The notes under the pieces: model-generated | Databases searched by the model: none | Seen by the model: the letters and a program-made list of their open reading frames with translations, nothing else | Told to the model about the DNA's origin: nothing | In this document: positions 57,604 through 64,000 of the stretch, piece by piece | Layout of the letters: each line of letters starts with the position of its first letter | Numbering within the stretch: the stretch's first letter is position 1 | Translations under genes and position numbers: made by a program | Virus record (IMG/VR): IMGVR_UViG_3300032236_001727 | Coordinates: 1-64,000 of that record | Source of the DNA: a virus | Strand: one strand, 5' to 3' | DNA length: 64,000 bases

Positions 57604-57939
57604 TTATTGTTTTTCTTTAAAAATATCTTTTAAATCTACACCTACTAACTCTGCAACTTTTTTTAGAAGTTCAATTTTTTCTTCTACTTCACATTCAGGT
57701 TGGTTATGTATTTCATCATATCTAATTGCTTTTTTAAGCAACTCTTTCATTTCAAGTACTTCTTTTTTAAGTTCTTGAAATTCTTCGTTTGATACACCTG
57801 TTGGCCATCTAAACGTATCTGGTTTTGATACAAATGGGTTATTACCTGGAGGTATATTTGTAATTGTAGGTTGAATGTGAGGCTCTACCCATCTCCATTT
57901 TTCAGAATAATGATCGCCTACCATAGATACTACGCACAT
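57604..57939 (-). CDS. Conserved phage protein, MCVVSMVGDHY type
   Basis: 111 residues. The N-terminus MCVVSMVGDHYSEKW and a proline-rich linker are followed by a coiled coil (EEFQELKKEVLEMKELLKKAIRYDE) and a C-terminal helix. I know this protein type from many large phages; function unknown. Confidence 0.7.
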   Translation of the reverse strand: MCVVSMVGDHYSEKWRWVEPHIQPTITNIPPGNNPFVSKPDTFRWPTGVSNEEFQELKKEVLEMKELLKKAIRYDEIHNQPECEVEEKIELLKKVAELVGVDLKDIFKEKQ

Positions 57940-57977
57940 ATTATTTATTTAATTGTTATTTAATTGTTGTATATATA

Positions 57978-58859
57978 CTAAACATTGAGAGTCTTGTCGT
58001 AAGCACTAATATGAAGGCGTGACAAACCAATAAACTTATATTTTTTAGCCATTTCAAATACAAATTGAGTACGTTCATGAAAGTCGGCTTGTGAATCTAA
58101 TCCAGGCATGCAAACTACATTCTTCAAAGGGATATTAAAAGGTTCAATAAAATCTGTAAATACTTCTTTTACATCTTCTTCAGTTGAAATTACAAACTTG
58201 AATTGATAATTTTTATGTTCCATTATACGTTTAATAGCTTCCGGAACAATTCTTTTATTATCTGCTTGTCCTGAATTTTTTAGTTTAGGTGAGCAATTAA
58301 TTTGGTCTAGTATAAAAAACAATTCATCATTAATATAGATAGTACCATTAGTTTCTATTTCGTCATATGTCGGTGTTTTGACAAATTGCTTTCCAGACTG
58401 TATATCATAATAACTTTTAATATATTCTAAAGCTTCATTATTGTCATTTAGTTTATATAAGTAGTCATGAAATTTTGTAATTGCTTCTTGATGTTTAAGC
58501 ATTGTAGGCTCACCACCAGTCCAAATGATATGTATTAAGCCACTGTTAATGTCTTCGTAAATACCTTGAGATTTCCACTCGTCAATTAAATATTGAAAAG
58601 TTTTTTCTTCACCTCTCCAAGCCCATTGTGATGTACTATCACAAGTCCAAGTAGCTTTACCTTCAAGTTCTAAATCACCTTTGAATATTTCACCATCTGC
58701 TAATTCTTTATTCTTTTTAAGTTGTCCTAAAAATTTAGCAGACATTCCACATTGAAGATTACATAATGCCAATCTAACAAAATAGGAAGGAACACCTGTA
58801 GATTTACCTTCACCTTGTACTGAATAAAAGTCACTTGATATTAATAATTTATTTTCCAT
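57978..58859 (-). CDS. queE: 7-carboxy-7-deazaguanine synthase
   Basis: 293 residues. Radical-SAM enzyme of the third preQ0 step. DFYSVQGEGKSTGVPSYFVRLALCNLQC at the N-terminus, IIWTGGEPTMLKHQ, IETNGTIYINDE and NCSPKLKNSG are QueE hallmarks. The Fe-S motif differs: an insert (GMSAKFLGQLKKNKELADG..) separates the second from the third cysteine (WTCDSTSQWAW), as in phage and Bacteroidota long forms. Confidence 0.92.
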   Translation of the reverse strand: MENKLLISSDFYSVQGEGKSTGVPSYFVRLALCNLQCGMSAKFLGQLKKNKELADGEIFKGDLELEGKATWTCDSTSQWAWRGEEKTFQYLIDEWKSQGIYEDINSGLIHIIWTGGEPTMLKHQEAITKFHDYLYKLNDNNEALEYIKSYYDIQSGKQFVKTPTYDEIETNGTIYINDELFFILDQINCSPKLKNSGQADNKRIVPEAIKRIMEHKNYQFKFVISTEEDVKEVFTDFIEPFNIPLKNVVCMPGLDSQADFHERTQFVFEMAKKYKFIGLSRLHISAYDKTLNV

Positions 58860-59064
58860 TTTTCTTAGTTTTTTTAGGCTTAGGTTCAGCTATTGTTGTT
58901 TCTGTAACTACTGCTGTTTCTATAACTTGTTTTTTGTTAAAGTCTCTAATGTTTGTTTTCCATTCGTTTTTTGGACAGTATTTCCATCCTTTTACAGAAA
59001 CAAATGCTTCAGCTTCTGTTTCATTTACTCTTTTGTACTCCAACCCTTTTTTGATAGTCTTCAT
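58849..59064 (-). CDS. Small lysine-rich protein (71 aa)
   Basis: MKTIKKGLEYKRVNETEAEAFV, KGWKYCPKNEWKTNIRD, basic tail KPKKTKKNGK. Not recognised; its stop overlaps the start of queE. Confidence 0.5.
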   Translation of the reverse strand: MKTIKKGLEYKRVNETEAEAFVSVKGWKYCPKNEWKTNIRDFNKKQVIETAVVTETTIAEPKPKKTKKNGK

Positions 59065-59087
59065 TGTATTTTATTTTTGTTTTGTTT

Positions 59088-59573
59088 TTAAATTTTATTT
59101 ATTTCAGAAGCAACATACAAAGCATTTGCATATGGGACTCCTATTCTTTCAATTACTTTTTGTGCAGTAATAGCATCTATATCAAACATTTCCCTATGAT
59201 CATTTATTCTGTTTTGATTTAGGTATTTATGAACTTCTTGTTCTAAATATCTTGAACCATAACATCTAAATTTATATACAGGTATCCAGGGTGTAGGAAC
59301 ACCAGTTGCTGCATTTATTTGTTTAGCTCTTTCTTCTACAGTACTTGTTGTCATTCCTATTTTAACCATACCAGGCATTGATTGATTTACTAAAACATAT
59401 ACCCATTCTGGTTTACGGATAGCTCCTGAAGGATCTACAATAGGTTCATGTAAATATATTATTTCTTCCCATCCGTTTTCTTGTGGAATTCTAGTATAGT
59501 ATTCCGCGTTATGGGATGAACCATCTGTTGCTTGTATGTACATCCATGCTTCTTTAGGTTCAATATATTTCAT
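59088..59573 (-). CDS. T5orf172 (GIY-YIG) nuclease-like protein
   Basis: 161 residues. The C-terminal half matches the T5orf172/MUG113 branch of GIY-YIG: WVYVLVNQSMPGMVKIGMTT, VEERAKQINAATGVPTPW, YGSRYLEQEVHKYL, REMFDID. Such proteins can be mobile nucleases. It sits between queC and queE. Nuclease activity is inferred, not shown. Confidence 0.8.
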   Translation of the reverse strand: MKYIEPKEAWMYIQATDGSSHNAEYYTRIPQENGWEEIIYLHEPIVDPSGAIRKPEWVYVLVNQSMPGMVKIGMTTSTVEERAKQINAATGVPTPWIPVYKFRCYGSRYLEQEVHKYLNQNRINDHREMFDIDAITAQKVIERIGVPYANALYVASEINKI

Positions 59574-59574
59574 T

Positions 59575-60423
59575 TTAAGAATGTACTTTATGTTCTGATA
59601 GTACTTCGCTTACATGCTTTACAACATCATTCCAAGAAACAACACCTGTTTCATCTTCATAAGTTATTGGGTCAGGAAGTCCTAGTTTAATAAATGCTTC
59701 TATTCTTTCTACTGAAGATGCTGATTTGTAATCACTATTTCCTGAAGGATATGGTTTATATGATGTACTAGTAAGTTTATATACATCATTAAATTCAAGA
59801 TTCATTTGTTCACAATATTGTAGACCATGTTGAAGAATTTCATATTTGCCTATTTCTAAAAATGGTGTATAATATGTTACTTTTTCACTTCCCCAATTTC
59901 CTAATTTAAAAGCTTCATAATCAGCATCACGAAACTCTTGTCTACAATCAGGATAAATTTGGTGATCACCAGCGTGGATTCCTAATGCTACAACACAATT
60001 TGTGTTATTTTTTTCAGCTATAGATAAAGCAACGGCTTGAATTATACTACTGAATATCTTATTGCGATTAGGTACAACAGTCTCACGCATATTTTCAGCT
60101 TCATAATGTCCTTCAGGTACATCATTTCCTCCACTAACTAAAGATGAATTTAATAAGCTTGATAGTCCATCTAATTTAATTATTTGATGTTTAATATAGA
60201 ATGGATAATCAAATGTTTTACTTGATTCATCTACTTCAATATAACCATTTAAATGTTTAACTAATTCTGTTGCTCTTTCTAGTTCTACTTTATGTTTTTG
60301 TCCATAATCAAATGAGAGGCATGTTACATCATATCCTGAAGCTAAGAGATGAAGTAAAAGAGTACTTGAGTCCATTCCTCCACTCAACGATAGTACTGCA
60401 AACTTTCTGTCTGTGTTTTCCAT
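59575..60423 (-). CDS. queC: 7-cyano-7-deazaguanine synthase
   Basis: 282 residues. ATP-dependent conversion of CDG to preQ0. PP-loop SLSGGMDSSTLLLHLL, CLSFDYGQKHKVELERA, ETVVPNRNKIFSSIIQAVALS and DCRQEFRDADYEAF are present. The zinc-binding cysteines expected near the C-terminus (CxxC..C) are not evident, which is unusual. One base from the T5orf172 gene. Confidence 0.92.
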   Translation of the reverse strand: MENTDRKFAVLSLSGGMDSSTLLLHLLASGYDVTCLSFDYGQKHKVELERATELVKHLNGYIEVDESSKTFDYPFYIKHQIIKLDGLSSLLNSSLVSGGNDVPEGHYEAENMRETVVPNRNKIFSSIIQAVALSIAEKNNTNCVVALGIHAGDHQIYPDCRQEFRDADYEAFKLGNWGSEKVTYYTPFLEIGKYEILQHGLQYCEQMNLEFNDVYKLTSTSYKPYPSGNSDYKSASSVERIEAFIKLGLPDPITYEDETGVVSWNDVVKHVSEVLSEHKVHS

Positions 60424-60433
60424 TTTTTATTGT

Positions 60434-60655
60434 TTATTGGTTAATATATTTTTCTAAATTAAAAAAAGATTCAATTACTTGTTTTGGATATGTAAAAATT
60501 CTACCACCATTATATGCTGAATGGGGGACTATTTTTTCACTAATAGGAGCATTGATAGATCTAGCAAAATTATACAATCTTTTTCCAGTTCCATCAGTAT
60601 CCTTTTTGTTGTTTCTGTACTCATACAGAGACATAAATTCTGTTTTATTTTCCAT
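60434..60655 (-). CDS. Conserved small phage protein (73 aa)
   Basis: FMSLYEYRNNKKDTDGTGKRLYNFA, ending YPKQVIESFF. This pattern is frequent in large phages (a short 'sLyeYl..a.g..lgk.v...A' protein with no known role). Two bases before the DpdA-like stop region. Confidence 0.65.
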   Translation of the reverse strand: MENKTEFMSLYEYRNNKKDTDGTGKRLYNFARSINAPISEKIVPHSAYNGGRIFTYPKQVIESFFNLEKYINQ

Positions 60656-60657
60656 TT

Positions 60658-61452
60658 TTAGTATTTTACAATGTTTCTAAATGCTTTTATATTATAATTT
60701 AATATACCCATATTTACTTTTTCTATAGGCATATCAAAGCAATTATTCATATTTAATTTAGGTTTTGAATGTATTCCTAAATGATTATAATGAATTCCTT
60801 CTAGAGCAGTCATTACTGGATTAGAAGTGTCTATGGAGTGTATACATTCTATGTCTTTATAAAGAGAAAATTCAAAAGGACATGATGTGCCAAGCAAATG
60901 TATTCTGTGATATTTATTTATAACATTTTTATCATATAACCAAGATATAACTTGTACTCGTCCTAAAGCTTTTCTAATATCTTTATCAGGATGGAAATTA
61001 AGAGTATCATAATATGGAAGGCCATATGTAAAAGCTAAACGTTTGTATCCTAAATCTAGATATGTTTGAACACAAGTTACAGTTTCTGTCAAATTATTGG
61101 CTTGTACTATAGCTATTTTGTCTACACCTTCAGGAAATTCTATTTGAGCCCATTCTCTAGCATTTACTATAGAGTCAGTACATTTACTCCAAACATCAGG
61201 AATAAAAAATGCGTTTGGTTTCAATTCATTTATCCAAAATAACAAACGATCTTTATCATATGCATGACCTAATTCATGAAGAGAATTATCCATCAATATG
61301 TATCTTTCCTTTTCTTTTGATTCATAGAAGAATTTTTTATATCCTTCATTTGAATCTAATAGGTGAGGAAGGCAATAATCTCCATCTGTTTCTTCTCTTA
61401 CATGATTCATGAGACATAATGGGGCTTCATGAAATACTTTTATTTTTTTCAT
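60658..61452 (-). CDS. dpdA: DpdA-like deazaguanine transglycosylase
   Basis: 264 residues. TGT-like TIM-barrel order: ILMDNSLHELG (start of the active-site region), NAFFIPDVWSKCTDSI, DKIAIVQANNLTETV, LGYKRLAFTYG, HRIHLLGTSCPFEF and HSIDTSNPVMTAL. These match the DpdA2-type phage enzymes that exchange guanine in DNA for a 7-deazaguanine rather than a tRNA TGT. Its location beside queC, queE, queD and folE supports a DNA-modification role. Sequence identification is by pattern only. Confidence 0.75.
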   Translation of the reverse strand: MKKIKVFHEAPLCLMNHVREETDGDYCLPHLLDSNEGYKKFFYESKEKERYILMDNSLHELGHAYDKDRLLFWINELKPNAFFIPDVWSKCTDSIVNAREWAQIEFPEGVDKIAIVQANNLTETVTCVQTYLDLGYKRLAFTYGLPYYDTLNFHPDKDIRKALGRVQVISWLYDKNVINKYHRIHLLGTSCPFEFSLYKDIECIHSIDTSNPVMTALEGIHYNHLGIHSKPKLNMNNCFDMPIEKVNMGILNYNIKAFRNIVKY

Positions 61453-61465
61453 TAACTTTTATTTT

Positions 61466-61496
61466 TAATATACTAAAACTTTTTTAAGATTCCAAA
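61466..61496 (-). promoter_or_regulatory. Promoter, TATATTAA class
   Basis: TTTGG at 61492-61496 and TATATTAA starting at 61472, 23 nt from the first base of TTGG. Drives the DpdA-queC unit. Confidence 0.7.
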
Positions 61497-61503
61497 CTAT
61501 TTT

Positions 61504-62427
61504 TTAGAAAAGTGTATTAAAATTATCATTTTTTCTTATAAGTCTTGAATCTTCTATTTCTTTTATTACTTCAGGGTCTTCTCTTATTTGTTGAACTATT
61601 TGTTCTACATCTTCCTTAGGTTGGGTGTTTGTTTTTTTATTTTGAGCAAATATAAAATTAGCAGCTATAACCAAAGATATAGCTAAAGGATCAAATACTA
61701 ATATTATAGTAAGAATTAATATATTAACTATTTCATCCATTGGAATTTTAGTTAATTTTTCAAGATATTTTAGAGAGCCTAGTTCATTGGTTGTTATAGA
61801 TTTTGATTTAGTATCAAATACTTGATTTTGGAGATCAAGAATTTTAGAGTCAATACTATCTAGTCTATTGTTAATATTTTCTTGTCTTGTCAATGAATTA
61901 TTTAGTTGTTTTTCAAGAGATTTTCTATCAGATTCGGATGAAGTTACTACTAAATGTCCTTTTGTATCAGTATATGAAAGTTTATTATTTGCTAGTCCTG
62001 AACGTAATTCTGATGTACTTTTGCTTATGTTATTTTTTTCAACAATATATTCATTTTTTTGTTCATTTAATGAATTTATTTTTGTTTGTATCAATTCTAT
62101 TTTTAAATCAGTATTACTTAATTTATTTGATGTTTCTTGGTAAGCTGATGATAAAAATCCATACACACCTATAGAAGTAATTACCATTAATATAATACAT
62201 GCTATAGTTAGATATGTTTTTAATATCTTATTAATAGAATCCCAATATTGGTATAATAATGAAGCTATAATTAATTTAGATATTTCAAGTGAAGTAGCCA
62301 ATATTATTATCCCCACACCAGCTCCAGCAAATAATTTACTAAGACCACTTACAGAATAGTATGCTGCAGATCCTGATAATGATAAAGCAGATAATGCTAC
62401 TATATAAGGAAGTATTTTTTTACTCAT
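61504..62427 (-). CDS. Membrane protein with central coiled coil
   Basis: 307 residues. Three membrane segments near the N-terminus (about residues 6-22, 30-60 and 72-92), a long coiled coil (about 95-215, KLSNTDLKIELIQTKINSLNEQKNEY), a fourth helix (about 235-262) and a charged tail. The phrase 'SGSAAYYSVSGLSKLFAGAG' is known from hypothetical proteins of large marine phages. Function unknown. Confidence 0.65.
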   Translation of the reverse strand: MSKKILPYIVALSALSLSGSAAYYSVSGLSKLFAGAGVGIIILATSLEISKLIIASLLYQYWDSINKILKTYLTIACIILMVITSIGVYGFLSSAYQETSNKLSNTDLKIELIQTKINSLNEQKNEYIVEKNNISKSTSELRSGLANNKLSYTDTKGHLVVTSSESDRKSLEKQLNNSLTRQENINNRLDSIDSKILDLQNQVFDTKSKSITTNELGSLKYLEKLTKIPMDEIVNILILTIILVFDPLAISLVIAANFIFAQNKKTNTQPKEDVEQIVQQIREDPEVIKEIEDSRLIRKNDNFNTLF

Positions 62428-62428
62428 T

Positions 62429-63115
62429 TTATATATTTATGTCTTCAATTTTTGTTATAGCTGATGGGGGGATATTATTCATCGTGTAATATCCTTGTTT
62501 ATAATTTGGGTCTTGATATAGTCTAATATAAGGTGTATAACTAGTATCAATTTTTAATAAGACCCAATCTCCATTTTTAGTATTAGCTTTAAATTTAGGA
62601 ACTAAAAATCTAGCATCTTTTTCAGTTTTAGCTAAATATACTCTGTCAGGATGATAAGATAGTTTAGATCTTGATTTTGGAGTTAATCCTATTTTTTCTA
62701 TTTTTGCCCAATTTTTTTCAGGAGCAACATGATAAAGAAATTCAGGTATTTTTTCTATGTAAATATCATATTTAGCTTCAAAATTAATAACAAGAGATTC
62801 ATCAAACATAATTTTACTTTCACTCCATTTACCTTTATATTCAGGTGTATACATATAGGCCGGGAACCATCCTAAGTTATTTATAGCTTTTAATAGATCA
62901 TCAACTTCTTTTTTGTTAGCTTTTTCAATGTTTATATTAAATGTATTAGCATCTTTATCAATTGTAAATATAAATTTAAATTGTTTTTTTAATAAATGAA
63001 TTGTTTGATTTATGTCTGTAGTTTTTATTAGACCCTCTTCAATATTGAGTTTCATTTCATCTCCATAATGTTTAAATAATATATCTATTAATTTTAAATC
63101 TCTGCTATTTATCAT
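62429..63115 (-). CDS. Protein with ADP-ribosyltransferase-like C-terminus
   Basis: 228 residues. The C-terminal half (about 125-228) reads FLYHVAPEKNWAKIEKIGLTPKS, HPDRVYLAKTEKDARFLV, WVLLKIDTSYTP and YYTMNNIPPSAITKIEDI, a strand pattern like the Tpt1/DUF952-type ADP-ribosyltransferase fold (YHvt...w..I...Gl.p, vYl, ippe.I). The N-terminal half is unknown. Could modify host proteins or act on RNA; not shown. Confidence 0.5.
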   Translation of the reverse strand: MINSRDLKLIDILFKHYGDEMKLNIEEGLIKTTDINQTIHLLKKQFKFIFTIDKDANTFNINIEKANKKEVDDLLKAINNLGWFPAYMYTPEYKGKWSESKIMFDESLVINFEAKYDIYIEKIPEFLYHVAPEKNWAKIEKIGLTPKSRSKLSYHPDRVYLAKTEKDARFLVPKFKANTKNGDWVLLKIDTSYTPYIRLYQDPNYKQGYYTMNNIPPSAITKIEDINI

Positions 63116-63133
63116 GTTTTATATTTTAATAAG

Positions 63134-64000
63134 TTAAGCTTCGCAACTAACACATTCACTAAGACGTTGTAAATTATCTCCTCTTAATACACTTTCTGTA
63201 CGAAGATAATATAATGTTTTTATTCCTGATTTCCATGCTTCTTTATGCACATTGCTTATAAATTTAGGAGAATCATTAGGATCAAAACATAAATTTAAAG
63301 ATATAGCTTGATCTACATATTTTTGTCTAATGGCGTTTTGTCTAACAATTTCCATTTGGTTTATTTCTTTAAATGTAAGAAACACTTCTTTTTCTTCAGC
63401 GCTTAATATATAATCAGGTAAACCCATTACTGATCCTTTATCTCTAAGTATTTGATCCCATACACTATCGATATTATATCCTTTTTTCTGTAATATATCT
63501 TCTAGCATTTTGTTCTTTTTAATAAAAACACCTTTAGCTGTTTTTAAATTATAAACATTTGCAGGTAATGCCTCTATTGAAGGTGAAACTCCGCCTGAAA
63601 TGTGAGCATTAGATACTGTTGGAGCAATAGCCATATGGTGTGTGTGTCTTAGTCCTGTGTTTTTGCACCATTCTGGTTCACCATATAGTTCGGCTTGATC
63701 TTTAGAAGCTTTTAATGCTTCAGTTTGTATAAATTCAGATATTATTCGTGTTAATGAATTAGCTTGAATACCTACAAAAGATAAGCCTTTAGACTGTAAT
63801 AGAGTATGCCATCCTAAAACACCTATTCCTATTGCTCTACCTTTTATAGCAGAACGAACAGTGTTTTCCATAAATTTCATATTCTTAGCTCTATCTATAA
63901 ATTCTTGCAATACACCCTCTAAAAACCAACAAGTTAATTCAGGTAGAGACATATCATTTTCAAACTTATAATCTTTCCATTCATCCCATCTAGCTAAATT
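63134..64000 (-). CDS. nrdA: Ribonucleotide reductase class I alpha, 5' end outside window
   Basis: 289 residues of the C-terminal part; the frame is open to the window edge, so an apparent ATG at 63952 is internal. RAIGIGVLGWHTLLQ, GEPEWCKNTGLRHTHHMAIAPTVSNAHISGG, VSPSIEALPANVY are class Ia alpha hallmarks, and GIKTLYYLRTESV precedes the C-terminal CVSCEA redox pair. Makes deoxyribonucleotides for phage DNA. No intein or split is seen in this part. Confidence 0.95.
   Translation of the reverse strand, partial: NLARWDEWKDYKFENDMSLPELTCWFLEGVLQEFIDRAKNMKFMENTVRSAIKGRAIGIGVLGWHTLLQSKGLSFVGIQANSLTRIISEFIQTEALKASKDQAELYGEPEWCKNTGLRHTHHMAIAPTVSNAHISGGVSPSIEALPANVYNLKTAKGVFIKKNKMLEDILQKKGYNIDSVWDQILRDKGSVMGLPDYILSAEEKEVFLTFKEINQMEIVRQNAIRQKYVDQAISLNLCFDPNDSPKFISNVHKEAWKSGIKTLYYLRTESVLRGDNLQRLSECVSCEA

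Noticed and set aside
1-64000. CRISPR array or prophage attachment sites
   Set aside because: No regularly spaced repeats, no integrase gene and no direct repeats flanking the tRNA-Leu gene were seen.

Overview
The window is a low-GC (A+T-rich) stretch of a large, lytic-type, tailed-phage genome whose host is probably a member of the Bacteroidota. Every gene I can support reads on the minus strand. The host call rests on promoters built as TTGGC or TTTGG, an 18-nt spacer, then TATCTTTA or TATATTAA, which fits the Bacteroidota -33/-7 pattern, and on A-rich leaders without Shine-Dalgarno sequences, often ending AACAATAAAAATG. The phage call rests on T4-type replication genes, phage lysis-type genes, phage nucleotide metabolism and many small phage-type genes. 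No integrase, terminase, capsid or tail gene is visible here.

Right part (about 39.5-64 kb): replication, nucleotide and DNA-modification block. It holds the end of ribonucleotide reductase (nrdA), a preQ0 pathway (folE, queD, queE, queC) with a TGT-like DpdA-type transglycosylase that points to 7-deazaguanine-modified phage DNA, a MazG-like pyrophosphohydrolase, and a family B DNA polymerase cut in two by a homing-endonuclease gene between motifs B and C. It also holds a gp45-like clamp, gp44/gp62-like clamp loader, GroES and GroEL, a PD-(D/E)XK nuclease, two large glycosyltransferases, a P-loop kinase and thymidylate synthase.

Middle part (about 30.7-39.5 kb): a glycan island with several glycosyltransferases, a GDP-mannose 3,5-epimerase-like enzyme, a DegT-like aminotransferase, two left-handed beta-helix acetyltransferases, a methyltransferase and a phytanoyl-CoA-dioxygenase-like enzyme.

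Left part (1-30.7 kb): accessory, host-takeover and lysis region of mostly small genes. Recognisable items are a GH24 lysozyme, a two-helix holin candidate, a GH73-like muramidase, an RNA ligase, a DEDD exonuclease, a SET-domain protein, a Rieske-motif protein, a DUF932 protein, a DUF551 protein, a large DUF2135-like protein and a five-member paralogous family with swapped C-terminal modules. Several microproteins of 26-56 residues fill small gaps.

RNA content is unusually rich. There is a tRNA-Leu(UAA) gene split by a group I intron that carries an HNH endonuclease, a tRNA-Val-like gene with a 12-nt anticodon loop, a second tRNA-like gene without a foldable anticodon arm, and a ~775-nt gene-free region full of long helices with an embedded tRNA-like domain, reminiscent in setting of the giant GOLLD/ROOL phage RNAs. 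There is also a ~95-nt promoter-driven structured RNA that contains a perfect 10-nt complement of the 16S rRNA 3' end. These RNA elements and the preQ0/DpdA set are the most interesting parts of the window.
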